Source of the DNA: Hysterium pulicare CBS 123377
Taxonomy: Eukaryota > Ascomycota > Dothideomycetes > Hysteriales > Hysteriaceae
NCBI GenBank assembly: GCA_000467715.1
Contig: AJFK01000685.1
Span: 29,825-93,824 of the forward strand
Direction of reading: 5' to 3'
Length of the DNA: 64,000 bases
Both the position numbers and the translations under genes were made by a program. Under the pieces are notes generated by a model. That model was not told the origin of the DNA. It saw only the letters and a program-made list of their open reading frames with translations, and made no database searches. Below, piece by piece: positions 1 to 11,902 of this stretch; positions within the stretch are counted from its first letter, which is position 1; every line of letters begins with the position of its first letter.

Positions 1-374
1 ACTTCACAACCCCCACCCCAAAACCCCTAGACCTCTACCACTGCCACTGCACAGACTGCCGCCTGCAAACCGGCTCCGCCTTCGGCACCTCGGCCATCTT
101 CCCCTTCTTCACTCTGCCCGAAGACCAGCCCATCTCCGTATTCACGCGACCGACCGACAGCGGCCGCGTCATGGCGTGCTATTTCTGCCAGAAGTGCGGC
201 ACGAGGGTCATGCATGCGCATAAGCTCGAGGAAGGGAATCCGAAGGCGGTGTCGGTTAAGGGGGGGACGTTGAAGGGGTTGGATTGGAGTCAGGCGAAGC
301 ATATTTTTTGTAAGAGTGCGGTTGTGCCGATTCCGGAGGGGGTGAAGAGGTGGGAGGCGGATCCGGATTATTGA
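1..374 (+). CDS. GFA / CENP-V-fold enzyme, 3' end (5' partial)
   Basis: An open frame enters from the left edge (codons in frame from base 3) and ends with TGA at 372-374, so about 123 C-terminal residues are visible. They carry the zinc ligands of the Mss4-like glutathione-dependent formaldehyde-activating (GFA/CENP-V) fold: an H-C-H-C-x2-C cluster about 16 residues in, followed by the typical TGSAF segment, and a later C-x2-C-G pair (YFCQKCGTRV). These are small zinc proteins. Few fungal members have a tested substrate, so the exact reaction is inferred only as GFA-like. The gene starts outside the window, and neither its upstream exons nor its promoter can be seen. Confidence 0.8.
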   Translation, partial: FTTPTPKPLDLYHCHCTDCRLQTGSAFGTSAIFPFFTLPEDQPISVFTRPTDSGRVMACYFCQKCGTRVMHAHKLEEGNPKAVSVKGGTLKGLDWSQAKHIFCKSAVVPIPEGVKRWEADPDY

Positions 375-445
375 AGGGATGGGAATTGGGCGTGGTACGG
401 GGTGAGGGTTTGGGTGGTTGCGCAGTCTATCTTTAGCTATCTAAT

Positions 446-475
446 ATGGCTAAGGTTATGGCTAAGGTTATGGCT
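446..475. repeat. short tandem repeat, 12-bp unit
   Basis: ATGGCTAAGGTT occurs twice head to tail, followed by a half copy. It lies just downstream of the GFA-type gene. No function is suggested. Confidence 0.8.
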
Positions 476-617
476 GTAAGAGAAGCATTATACCTAAAAG
501 TCATGCTAGATAACCAACCAGTATGCTGAGTTTCAACCAAGAGCTAAACTTTCAACTATATCGTGATACTTTTGATCCAGAAGAAAAACTACGTTAAATC
601 ATAACCGAACCAAGATT

Positions 618-3600
618 CTAGTCCGAAGATCTTCCTTCTACGTATATTATACCCCAGAAAACAGACAAAGCCCCAACTGCAACGGTAACTGGAACACTCG
701 CACCCTGTAGGTCACCCGGATGTTCCTTCAGCCACCACCCCATGAATCCAATAAGAGGAATGAAGGCGGCAAGATGATAGGTAGCCACATGAGCCGCCCC
801 AACAACATGCTTTGCCTCTAAACCCCAGGCAAAACGGTCCGTGTCGTCTCTTCCTGTAGTCGCAAACCTTTTGCGTTTCTTCGGAATGCAGTTTATAGCA
901 TCGGATGTATCTAGCTCGGGCATACACTCGTGGAATATGGCCCAGCGACACGGATGACCGCAGTTTAGGTACATGTAGAACTCGTGGCGGGATATCGGGG
1001 GGTTTTCTGCACCTGGTGGTCGGGGCTCATATTTGTACTCTGCATCGTCGGGTAGATCCTTTCGCTCTTTGATGATTTGATTCGATCCAAGCCTTTTAAG
1101 CTGCAAAGGTGAATTAGTAGATATAAGTGCACAGTATAAGATTCCTTGCCTTTACTACTTCGCAATAGCCGAGTCTCCAGAAGGAGAACCAGAGTTTGAG
1201 CTTTCCGCGATTACTTCGATAGTGGTGTCTTAGCGACCTGTAAAAGCTACTGTCATTGCTGTGGTCTGAAATGGAAATATGGTTGATTCTAAGAAACCAA
1301 GAATACCAAGACTTTGGCATCCCGAGTAGAACCCACGATTCATTCACTGAGGAAGAGGGTGTCAACGTGGGTGAAGATTGCTGAATTGGGATACTAAGTC
1401 TCCTTGGTGCGACCCAGGCTGGTCTGGGTTGCCCATTGCAGTATGATTGATATGGGCGGACTGGCCTTGATTCGTGGATGAAGATGAAGATGGGTCACTG
1501 GAAGGTGTGTAGCTCCGGTTTGAACTCGGCATTGTAGTCTGGATAATTTCGCTTACGCGGCGGGTCCAAGGTACCCTATCACTTTTCTGTCTGCACCGAG
1601 GGGCCATTGGCAGGTTATCATCCAGATTAGGGAGCATTTGGTTGACGAGCTCAGCTTCTTCAGCCGGAATATCTTTCCAAAGGCGAGACCCACAAACCTT
1701 TCGATGGCTTAGCGTTCATAATAAGATCTCAATATGAGTGACACTTACACATTTCCAGAGTATTCGTGCTTCATCGTCACCCACATCCCGCATTGGAGCC
1801 TCCAAAGGCCACCAGTCCCATTCCAGCCGAGTTGTGTCCTCAATGAACGTCTTCATTCGATTAATGAAGCTTGTATCCTGAAGCCTTGAAATCCAAATTT
1901 GATCTTTAGGAATCGTCTCAAGGATCCTTTTCACAAATCGAGAAAGCAGAAGCTTTCGAAAGTCATTCAGTAACAACTGAAAAGGCCGGCAGTCTCGGAA
2001 AAATCTTTCCATTTCGGCGACATGAGGAAATATTGGTTCCACATGCACGACTTCTGACTCGTCATCTTCGTTTGAGGCAACTTCGAAATCCTTCTCGCGA
2101 CCGTCTTCAGTATTGCCTCTCGCGAGCCAAGCATCGAGACGTTCCTTCCGAAGCATAGCCTCTTCCTCAAAATTTCTCATCTTCTCAGAATCTTCATCAT
2201 TATTTGGCTCAATCAAATCTGCAACTTTCCCACCAATCCGCCGTCTTCCTCTCCTGCTTTTGAGCAAGTGTACACTTGCCCGTTCCCCTTCACTTACTAC
2301 ATTTTCGAGCATAGTTTGATAATACGATCCAAGGAATCCTAGAAATGCTTCAACAAATGTAGGTCTGCCTAATCTACTCAAAACTTTTCCACAGAGCGGA
2401 CGTAAGTCATGATCGTGAGCAAGGAACCAAGCTAAGTGGGACTTGCCCTCTTTAGCTTCCGGAGTCGTCTCCTCAGACCCCTCAGAGCATATTTCGGACA
2501 CGGCGTAGTCATGCTTTAGGTGTTCATCCCGTATGTTTTCATGGTCTTCGTGGCGGAGGCTTGGGCTCTCCCCTGAGTTACCTGAAGCATGGCCTTGACC
2601 GTCCACACGACTCTGTGAGACATAACCAGAATCGGTGGGCGCACCCGAAGCTGACTTCGCATGAACAATGACAGAATCTCTGTTAAGCAAAAGAATCGGT
2701 ACCTGTTCAAGGCTAGATCCCGCCGCAGTACCTTCAAGGAGAACTTCTCTTGAACTTCTTTCTTCGATGATGTTTCGGGGAGCCAAGTTGGAACTGCGAG
2801 CTCCGGGTCCTTTCCTAGGGTGGGGTGCTCGAACGTTTATGAACAGACGTAGATCATCAGGGTCTTCCTGGATTATATTACTCTCGGGGACTTTTGAGTC
2901 ATAAGTTAGAGCTTTCCCTTGGCGAGCACTGCGAATTTCATCCGGAGTATACTAACCAATATCCGATGATGTGGAGTTATCTATATTTTCAGCAATACGA
3001 TGGAAGTGCAAGCCGCAACTCTCGCTAAAGAGAAATCAGTATAATCACTAAAAAATCTTCGGTTTCTGCTAGTATCATGGATGATTTTCAGCGTACCAGA
3101 CAGTATCATTATCACTGCTAGGGTTTAGGGACAAGAACCGGCACCCGGGGCATGAGACTGTGTCTTTTTTCGGTCCTTTCGAGGATTCGTTGAGAATCAT
3201 AATCATAACAATGCGCTTTCCGGGGAGAATAGCGGAGGAGAATGGCTCGGAGCGTGAGATCTCCCTCCAGTGGCACAATCCTCAAGGACGTAATCCCTCC
3301 TTTTCACTCTCAGCTGTCCCGGCATGTTTTCGAAGAACACTTCCAGTATTGCATCGAACGCTTCCCATGACGGGACAAAGTCAAGATGGAATGGAGCAAC
3401 GCGGCCCAGTGCATCTTCAAAGATAACTGGCTGCTTCAAGGTGACTAGTGAGGGGATTGAAATGTGCTCTTTAGGTATCTTCCATATGATGCTCATAGTG
3501 TCTCTTACCGTATCGGTCATGATATGTATGCGAGGGGTTTCTCTTGCATTGCTAGGACCAAAGAGTTGGTTGTTTTCGTCAACTTGACCTTGGATATCGG

Positions 3601-4116
3601 CCCACGAGGCTAAGGGTACAGCATTCGGAAATATTCTATTGAAGGTGTTATCTCTAGACTCAGGAAAGAAGTTCTACAAGTATGGGCGAATGGAGCTACT
3701 CACGCACTAACGGCCTTATACAGGAAATTAAAGGCAAAGGTGTATGTAGTAATAACTGTTCGAAGTCGTTCCATTCTATCTTTTTCTGCTAACCACTATT
3801 GGGTCATCCTTGGATTCTTCCTTAATTGCGATTCTCCTTCCGAAGCCGATTCATATTTAGCAATGCTTGTATTGAATGTTTTAATGTAACCTCGACAACT
3901 TTCTACAGTCTTGCGGGCTGCATAGTAGAGGTCGTATATATCTGAGCCTGGGTTGTGCTGGGATAGTTGTTCGATATCTGACAACGCTTGTTGTAGACCC
4001 CGGAGCTCCCGTATGACCTCTTGGAAGTCGAGAGAGCACTCTCTACTATCCTCAATGGTCTCTTCTAGTTTTAGAATGAGCATAAAGACCTCTAGACGAC
4101 CACTGATGAAGCTCAT
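618..4116 (-). pseudogene. Fungal helical N-terminal domain + ULD_2 ubiquitin-like protein with C-terminal membrane segments, disrupted
   Basis: The gene reads on the minus strand from ATG at 4116. In order it has a helical N-terminal domain of the type found on fungal STAND/NLR-like proteins, a ubiquitin-like ULD_2 domain (about 3240-3520; FEDALGRV, PSWEAFDAIL, PGKRIVMIMIL), a C-P-G-C motif, a long acidic/Ser-rich linker, a W-K-C | V-C-G motif rejoined across an intron at 1698-1748, and a conserved tail with two hydrophobic segments (618-1100). Three defects were seen. An in-frame TAG at 3796-3798 is followed in the same frame by about 30 well-conserved codons (WLAEKDRMERLRTVI). A one-base frame change near 3263 splits the ULD_2 domain between CATG and EISRSEPF. 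The linker near 1375 also changes frame without a convincing intron. The family is widespread in Pezizomycotina and its function is unknown. The alternative is consensus error, but three independent lesions favour a pseudogene. Confidence 0.75.
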
Positions 4117-5691
4117 CGTATAACCAGCCTGGTGGCCTTGTGGTGGAAGATTGAATTTGGTTGTGATAAGACCTTGATTTAAGACAGTAGACGTATGGCT
4201 GTAATATACGAAGGAAATATCCAAAATGAACAATTTCCCAGACTGGTGAAAAATGAAGTAAATTGGATGTGAGTCAATAATCGATTCCAGCCGCACGGCG
4301 GGGGAGGGATCTCACAAGGCAAATCGCACTAAGCTATTCTGGAAACGACAGCCTACTGCCTTCATAAGGCTCATTCAACTAAGACTTAAGGCATTACGCA
4401 GCGAAGCTATGTTGGTGACTGGGTCAGATATCCTAGAATGGGGTTGACTGCAGGTGGCTGTGCTTTTACTAGCATGTCTTTGCTAGCGCACGAGCTAATT
4501 TTGAAATAGTGAATACATGAACAATTCACTTACACCTTGAATCTGTTTCGCCCATTAAGTCAAATACCACCATCATGCAGTAAATATTCAGATTGTTTTA
4601 TCTACCGGGTTCCGCAGGACTTCGAACCGCGTGGGAAAGCCATGAAAAGATGCAACGAATGGGCGAACGGTTCGATAAGATAAGGCTGAGGAGCTGAAGA
4701 AGAGATCGGCGAAGCTCTCATTGTAGTTTGGTTCCATTGTTTGATGTAATAGTGTTTGTTTGATTTCTCTCGGGGTTTCCTTTTGGTTGTGCTTCTTTGA
4801 TTTGGGTGAGTTGCTGGTTGATCAAGATTCCGAGTCAATCAACCCCGAGGTCCCTGTGCGCCTTCTCGTTTCATGACTAAGCGATATGATTATGATGCTT
4901 CACAGCACTACCAGAGCGCTATCAGCTACTTTTATGGTACTAAAATTGCTTTTGCATCTTTCTCACATACTAGAGAGCCTTGTTCTTTGGACTCCATCCT
5001 TGTCGTGTGCCAGGCTGCATTTTCTCCACGACACATCGCTAAGAAGGGATCAGCACGTAGCCCACCCATCTCTTGTATCTACAACATATCCTTTCCACTC
5101 ATCTCCACATCGCCATCTATTCGAGCCGACCATCGTTCTCAGCAACCATGCGATGGTTGCCAAGAATGCATGGCCTTAAACCAGAATAGTCAAAAATCCG
5201 GGTTTACGATGATTTAGCCAAAGTTCCGCCAATCACATCGCATGAAAGCCTACTTCGCCTGGATTTCCAGGCTACCTGGCCAATGTTCATGTTAATAACC
5301 CCTGAGGCTCAGCAGCAATCAAGCAGGATCCAGAGCTAATTCGGAGATTTTATTCCAGGGCGAGGATTTGTCCTTGTCGGCAATCTGTCCGTCGGTCCGC
5401 TTAATGAGTGTCATTAGGGCGAATTTCCTTTTTGAACCTGTTTTCCTATACATTTAATTTATTACTTGTTGACCAAGATGCCTATTCTGCGAACTAGTGA
5501 GAAATGATTTACTCCACAAGATATTTTACCGGCATTGCGGGGAGTTGTACCCTGCTACTTTCCTATTTTTCCTTCTATTCTTTCCCCGTATCTTGGGTAT
5601 ATGAAGACAACCGGTACACTATCATCGGTCTTCTTCTAATAGCTATCGATTACAGAATTGATCAACACCTCACTTCGGCCTTCTAACAACA
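4117..5691. other. intergenic stretch, no supported gene
   Basis: This lies between the start of the minus-strand ULD_2 pseudogene and the plus-strand LPMO, so it should hold both upstream regions. Only short open frames without recognisable motifs or plausible splice structure are present. I see no RNA gene. Confidence 0.6.
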
Positions 5692-6754
5692 ATGAAGCAC
5701 TTGTCTACTATTCTGAGCTTTGCTGCTCTTGCTGCTGCACACGGCTATATTGATAATGCAACTATCAATGGCGTGTCCTACCAGGTACTATACACTCACA
5801 TCTCCTCGCAGTACCCACTAATACGACCTACAGTTCTATCAAGTCCGTAGACCACATATCATACTCCCACTCCCTCAGCACTAACAACATACAAAACAGC
5901 CCTTCCAAGACCCCTACATGTCCCCAACCGTAAGCCTCCCCAATATCCCACCCCCAAACCTAAGAAACCACACCTAACCAAACCCCAGCCCCAACGCATA
6001 TCCCGTCCCGTCCAAGGCAATGGCCCAATAACAGACGTCACACTCACAGACCTCCAATGCGGCGGCTACACCGGCGGCGGCGTAGTCGGTTCCTCGCCCG
6101 CCGCCCTCCACGCATCCGCTCCCGCCGGCTCCACAGTCACGCTCCACTGGACGCTATGGCCAGACTCGCATCGAGGGCCCGTAGTCACGTATATGGCGAG
6201 ATGTCCAGATAGTGGATGTGATAAATGGATGCCTGGGACCTCGTACGCCTACCTCTCTCCCACCCCCCACCTCTCATTCCAAACCATTACTCGCAAATAA
6301 GTGTAGAAGCACTGACTTGAGCAGAGCCGTCTGGTTCAAAATCGCCGAAACAGGCCGGACAGGCACGACCGACACATGGGGCGACTCCCCCCTAATGGTG
6401 ACCGGCAACCCAGGGACGACCTACAAGATCCCCGCCTGTCTCAAACCAGGCTACTATCTCGTGCGCCACGAGATCATCGCTTTGCATTCCGCGTACGCGT
6501 ACCCCGGCGCGCAGTTCTATCCAGGATGTCATCAGCTCAAGGTGACGGGGACGGGGAGTACGGTGCTTGCGGGGAGTGGGGTGGTTGCGTTTCCGGGGGC
6601 GTATAAGGGGGCGGATGCGGGTGTTACTTATGATATGTATAAAGGTGAGTTGCTGGATTGGGAAGTAGGGGGGTGCGAAGTGAGGTGAAGTGTGGCTAAC
6701 GAACCATTAGCGCAAACGTATACGGTTCCGGGACCGGCGGTTTTGAAATGCTGA
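5692..6754 (+). CDS. AA9 lytic polysaccharide monooxygenase (GH61)
   Basis: Six exons (5692-5784, 5834-5842, 5900-5929, 5989-6242, 6325-6644, 6711-6754) join to 249 residues. A signal peptide (MKHLSTILSFAALAAA) is followed directly by HGYID, so cleavage would expose the N-terminal histidine of the copper histidine brace. The second brace histidine is in PDSHRGPV and the axial tyrosine is in QFYPGC. GNGPITDV and the HGxxxx...W..YQ start are also AA9-like. AA9 enzymes cleave cellulose or related glucans oxidatively outside the cell. There is no C-terminal carbohydrate-binding module, so this is a short single-domain form. Exon 2 is only 9 nt (Phe-Tyr-Gln) and exon 3 is 30 nt, which automated gene finders would easily miss. 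The frame is intact across all junctions. Confidence 0.93.
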
Positions 6755-7230
6755 AGGGAGTTCCGTCGTCGTTGATGTTGAAATGTCTTGATGTTTGGAA
6801 TAGGACCGACTTACTGCTTTTTCTCTTGTCTCGAAATTTACATGGAATGTCCGGGTTTTGGAAATAGGACCGACTCGAGGTTTCTTTGTGTCGATATGGA
6901 ATGCAAACAATCATTATCGGCCCGTCGTGTCTACCTTCCTATGGCGACTGATCGAAGTTGGACGGAGCTGGTGGGAACTGTACATATTTCCGCTTTTGAC
7001 TTTTACACTTTCATATGTGAGACTCTTTGTCATGCACTCCCTTCGAAAAGCTTCAAGGTTCTCGAAGCTAATTTCAGATGCTGATACTACAAACCCACGA
7101 AATAAATTCCATCAGATTCGCTGCATGAAGGTCATCCAATCGCTTCAACGCTATTTGTAAAATGACAAACATATTAGAAATACAATAAAGACTAGATTCA
7201 AACCTCTCCATCTCATCTTCAACCGGCCTC
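6755..7230. other. convergent intergenic region (LPMO / F-box 3' ends)
   Basis: This holds the 3' regions of two converging genes. Apart from a diverged direct duplication at 6795-6902 I see nothing. Confidence 0.6.
6795..6902. repeat. diverged direct duplication, about 50-60 bp unit
   Basis: A segment starting TTGGAATAGGACCGACT (about 6795) and ending ATGGAATG is followed by a second, diverged copy with GGAAATAGGACCGACT (about 6857) and the same ATGGAATG end at 6902. It sits in the LPMO 3' region and is probably a local duplication. Confidence 0.6.
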
Positions 7231-8652
7231 CTATTTGGGAAAGTACGGAGTGATACCATCCGGCGGACAGGAAATCGTAACCTCAATACCGATTTCGCTA
7301 AAACTCTGTTGAAGTGACTTACTAAGCGCCTCGAACCACGGAAGGTAGAAGTAGTTCTTGTGATAGAAGATCCATATCTCCTTCAGGTTCGAAAACCCGG
7401 CTTCGTGTGCTCGAAACCCAGCCAGCCAGTCTAGCGTCGCGTCATTCGCTTTGAATATACGTAGACGTTCCAGGGACTGAGGAAGGAGGTCTTGTGGAGC
7501 GGACGTTGTGAAGTCTCCTTCGGTGCTGAGAAGTGCGCCTTGAGGAAGCGCGAGACTGTGCAGATTGGAGAAGTGGCGCATGCTTTGGAGAGGTTCTGAT
7601 AGGCGGCGGCTGGGCCACCAGGTTTGGGGGAATGAGAGGAGCTGCAGGTTTTGCTGAGAGATTGATAGAGCTTCGATGATGTTTCGATAGATCTGGTTGT
7701 GTTTTGCAATGTGTCCTGGATCCTTTGCTGAGTCTTGAGGTCGAGCGCCTTTTTGTGTGATGGCGAGATATCGTATCTGCTTGAAGACGCGGAAGAGATT
7801 CGTGAACGTGTCGACATGACCTGCACAGTGCTCTATGGCGTCTCTATCCATGTTTAGAACTAGCTTTTTAACGGAAGATAGATTTTCGAGCGTGCTGTAG
7901 TCCAAAGTAGAGATTCTTCTGGGGGTTATTCCGAGAGATGTTAGAGAGGGGAGTTCGAGAATCGATCTTTGCAGATCACACTGCGATAGACTCAGATGTT
8001 TGACATTTGAAAATCCAGAGACATCGGCCAGATTTGGTATACTCGTCGTGCTTCCAAAAAGGGCTTCGAACAATTGCCTTGGTGCTGTCGTACCAGTGGG
8101 AAAGGTGTAGTTGAGCTCCAATTGGTTTAGATTCGGAACGAGAGCTACAAGGAGTCCCAAGTAACCAGGTTGGTAATCGAGACGTAAGTTCTCCATCCAG
8201 TGCTTGACATCATTCCGAGAATTCGGGAATAGGTTGTGTACCTTCTCGAGAGCGAGGATCCTGATTTCATCGAGGCTAATCACAGGAGGTGGTAGTTCTT
8301 CTGGAGTTAGATGTTTCATAGGCTGAGATGCATTCATTCCAGCTAATGGGTATGGCCGCCCTATGAACATGTTCTCGACGGCCACTAACACGAAGTTTCT
8401 GACTCTCATGGCCAAGTCTGGACGTTCGATGAGCGTCCTGATCAGGGAAAGAAGTCGCATTCCATAGTCGAGTTTTCGATCCACATGGTATGATGGCCAT
8501 GGTGAGACGTATAGCTCCGCCTGTACTATACGCCTAAGCTTCCTGGACACGAGACAGAGGTTCCTTAGGCTTGAGCGACGTGCATGAGATGCTACCATAG
8601 CTAGCAGCTCTTCGGGCATATCTTGGAAGGATGCCGCCACCATACTGAACAC
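7231..8652 (-). CDS. F-box protein
   Basis: A single-exon frame of 473 residues. Residues about 9-50 form an F-box (DMPEELLAMV...LRNLCLVSRKLRRIV). The remainder has irregular leucine-rich spacing, as in the RNI-like C-termini of fungal F-box proteins. Such proteins usually bind Skp1 and select targets for SCF ubiquitin ligases. The target here is unknown. Two start codons lie close together (8652 and 8643); either leaves the F-box intact. The 3' end converges on the LPMO gene. No lesion was seen. Confidence 0.85.
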   Translation of the reverse strand: MFSMVAASFQDMPEELLAMVASHARRSSLRNLCLVSRKLRRIVQAELYVSPWPSYHVDRKLDYGMRLLSLIRTLIERPDLAMRVRNFVLVAVENMFIGRPYPLAGMNASQPMKHLTPEELPPPVISLDEIRILALEKVHNLFPNSRNDVKHWMENLRLDYQPGYLGLLVALVPNLNQLELNYTFPTGTTAPRQLFEALFGSTTSIPNLADVSGFSNVKHLSLSQCDLQRSILELPSLTSLGITPRRISTLDYSTLENLSSVKKLVLNMDRDAIEHCAGHVDTFTNLFRVFKQIRYLAITQKGARPQDSAKDPGHIAKHNQIYRNIIEALSISQQNLQLLSFPQTWWPSRRLSEPLQSMRHFSNLHSLALPQGALLSTEGDFTTSAPQDLLPQSLERLRIFKANDATLDWLAGFRAHEAGFSNLKEIWIFYHKNYFYLPWFEALSKSLQQSFSEIGIEVTISCPPDGITPYFPK

Positions 8653-10397
8653 TGATGGCAGGGATTTGAGATAATATGCAAGGAGATGGTCCCGAACGTC
8701 TGGTCTGCCGTGTTAATGATGTGGAGGGGAAGGTTGCAGATGCTACTTAAGAAACAATTAAGTGGAGGAGCCGTCGAATTATAGTCGCGCGGGTGAGTGA
8801 CCGAGGGCAATGATCCACTGTAAAAGGACCGAATTGGAACTGCATTCAACGTTGAACCCATTCCATATTAAATATAGGGCGGACGACTTCGGAAATACTC
8901 CGAATTTCATCCTTCAGATAGTGGCTCTGGCCCCGACAACCGCTTCCGAGAAAATGAATCATTCTCAGCAGCTTCCTTCAAAGAATTCGACGATCTTACT
9001 GAAGTTGAACGCCATGGTTTGACATACGATCAAAGGCTTGGCTTGTGCCGGCAGTTGTCGAATGTGCATGAGATACGTAAAAAGGAGATATCAGATAAAG
9101 ACTGCGGAGAGGCAATATCACTTCGGTACGTAGTCCGTACGCTATTCTGATGTTGAGTAGTCGTGAACGCCTCATGAACGACGAAGGAACTATGAGGGCT
9201 GAAAACTCGGAGCTGAACCCGCTGCTTATCTAACAATCTGCGGACCGATTTGCCTGAATAGGTTTAGATGCCACCAAAAGAGGAATGGCGTCCAAAGCCT
9301 CACAAAGGGGATATCTACCGGACTTACTCCACTCTCGAAACAAATAGGATAAGGCCTATCTAGATGCTCCGAATGATCGGATCAGACCATGAGCTCCACT
9401 TTAACGTTCCTTGCGGAGTATATACTGCATTCACTCCCCCTTCGACAAACTTTCATTGTCTGTACAGTTTGCGAGGGTAGCCTCCTCCGTCGGTCCCGGT
9501 ACGATGAGAATGTTCTGGGTGAGCTTGAGCAGCTGCTCACGAGAGGGTGTATTCGCCATCCGGAAACACGCCATGCGGTCGTCATTCCGATGTCTTGGCA
9601 TTCGTTTTCGTCTGTGGCTTTGTTCTGCCCCATCAACTACCACGTGGTATGACTAAAGCCTTCGAACAATGAACCCAACATTCATACCAAAAATGCGACT
9701 ACTGAATCATTCAAAATGAATGCATGAATTATTTTTCGGGAACTTGAATTCAAAAAGCGACTTGTACATGGTAGAGATGTATTACACCTACCTACGATTG
9801 GGTGTTTCCGGGGTATCGATATGCGTATTTTTGGTACCCGGGAACAAAGGCACTTAACCGAGGTGCTGAATCATTTTTGCCTGGCCACTGATGCGCACTC
9901 TCTTCTACCTTCCCTCTCTCGCGGCCCATCGGAGCGGAGACGAGACCGGTGGCATTGCTTCGTCTGACCTTGCATCTGATATTCCCGGGACGTGCCACCA
10001 TCGTCATCGTCTCTTGACTTTTCTTTGTCTGAAAGCGCGAACCGTTCATCGTCGGTTTCAACCGATGCGGCAATAACTCGTAGTCAGAGACGCCATAAAT
10101 GTAACGTCCTTCGGTACGTAACCGAGGTCTTACTTGATTGTCCGGGCTTTGTCACTCCTCGGATGCGTCCGTCGGTACCATACTCGTGGGTACAGTTCTA
10201 GACTCCCACCTGGGCAGTCAGAGTAACGTGTTATGCCAAGACTCGTGAGAGCCGTTTCCCTGGATGTGAATATCCTCATTTACCACGTCCATATGCAGAG
10301 TCTGATGTGATGTTCAACACCATGCCAAGGCTAGCGATGATATGACTAATCACAATCCAAGCTTAGGGTGTGAATTTCTTCTCAGTCAAGAGGCCAT
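8653..10397. other. intergenic stretch, no supported gene
   Basis: Several overlapping open frames of 60-93 codons occur on both strands around 9389-10200. They carry no domain signature, have no consistent splice pattern and overlap one another. I treat the stretch as non-coding or too decayed to read. Confidence 0.5.
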
Positions 10398-10916
10398 GCG
10401 GTCCCACCTTCGATTCCCGACCTGATCCTCAAACTACCCAACGAGCTTCTACGTAATATTACCTCCAATCTTGTTCAAACAGATCTTCACAGTCTCTCGT
10501 TGGTCTGCAAGCGCTTCAGCAACATTACTCGATACAATTTATACCTGTCACCCTCCATTCGAGTCACTCACGTCGAAACATTGACACGCATCTTATCTCA
10601 ATACGCAGAACTTGCTCATAAAATTGAGTCTCTCGAGATTATCGATAATACGACATGTCCGAAAATCCACGGATATCTAACGAAGCACAAATGCTATCTA
10701 AACAAGATGAGCATTGTGCATCTGCTCCTCTCCATACCCAATCTCAAGAGTTTGACACTAGACGACGGAATCAGCAACCATCCGCTCGCGACATATGTAG
10801 ATTACGCGGCTAAGGCGTTCATGAAAGATTCCACGAAGCCGTGCACAGTGGCGCCGAATCTCGAGTATCTGAGAACCCTCAATTTACTACGAGGCCTATA
10901 TAAATCATGGGGTTAG
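10398..10916 (+). pseudogene. F-box gene remnant (no start codon, truncated)
   Basis: From about 10398 the frame encodes a clear F-box: IPDLILKLPNELLRNI, then DLHSLSLVCKRFSNI, then NLYLSPSIRV and leucine-rich sequence to TAG at 10914-10916. The frame is closed by TGA at 10371-10373 and has no ATG before the F-box, so a start would need an upstream exon that I cannot find. After the stop, plausible F-box-type text (GGGFPALKTIEMLALG) continues in another frame to about 11030. This fits a truncated, decaying gene. An unrecognised 5' exon is the alternative. Confidence 0.6.
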
Positions 10917-11902
10917 CTTTAGAACCAAGTGGGCGCTTCCGAGCAAGGCGGCGGGTTTCCTGCTCTGAAAACTATTGAGATGCTTGCTTTGGGGCTTTCC
11001 GTCAGAGCCCGGAGGCTGGGATCGTGCTGACGACGGCATGTGGTTGCATGAGGTAAATCCCCGGGAGTAAGAGAGAGCCATTAGTTCCAGGGTTGCAAAT
11101 TCACTTGGTTAAAAGTAAGAACCCCGAAAATAGTTTTTCTTGTTCCGGTAGAAAGGTATCTACACGAGAACCTCTATGTTCGTGCCTCTATAAAAAATCA
11201 AATCAAATATTAAGACTCTCTCTCTGAAAAAATAAGTCTCTTCTAATTCTATCAAGGTGTATACAAATCTAACGTCTATCAGACCCTAAACTCATCTCGT
11301 AGCATGTCCGTTACATGTACTGGTCTCTGAGAAACGCTCCGTGCTACCATGTACGCAGATCAGGAAGCAACCTACCGTAAGAGATTGCTCTTGAAGACAA
11401 AATGCACGAAGACTTCCATTTTCCAGAAGAAGTCATTGTGACTTGAGTCCAGCTGTCTCAAATATTCAATACTGACATCGGACAAGAACCTAGTGTCATA
11501 TCTGTGTGGCCTCAGGCCTCTAGGCGCATAGGCAGCCTCGTACTCGTACTTAAATGGTTCTTTCCCCTTGACTAGTAGACGGGTGTGATTCTGAGATGTT
11601 TTCCGGATATTCCATTGATGGTCCCGATCGTGATAGTAGTTGAAATTTGGAGTCCCTTTTCATGATTTCTCCGCTCCCGTGAGGGGCAACAGGACTTCGG
11701 GACAATAGCGAGCGACCTCCGAGGAAATCACCACAAGCAGAATGCCACTATGACATATAGCGAAAAGGAAGAAATTCTTCCTCTCATTTTTCCTTGGCCA
11801 AGAGAGCGTTTCGAATGTAGGGATTAAATTGTCGTCAGAATAAGCCGCACCAAACCCACTCTATCTTTCTCCACTCTCCCGCGCTAAACCCCATCCAACA
11901 CC
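10917..11902. other. intergenic stretch upstream of the aldo-keto reductase
   Basis: The first 120 bases may still be decayed F-box sequence. The rest shows no coding potential that I can support and should include the promoter of the reductase that starts at 11903. Confidence 0.5.

Noticed and set aside
3796-3798. Programmed stop-codon readthrough at the two internal TAG codons (this one and 14253-14255)
   Set aside because: The contexts (CAA TAG TGG and ATG TAG GCA) match each other poorly and do not follow a known readthrough consensus. The first gene also has an independent frameshift, so decay is simpler.
4600-4680. tRNA-like B box (GGTTCGAAGTCC on the minus strand)
   Set aside because: The flanking bases do not form a T-stem, and no acceptor or anticodon arm can be drawn.
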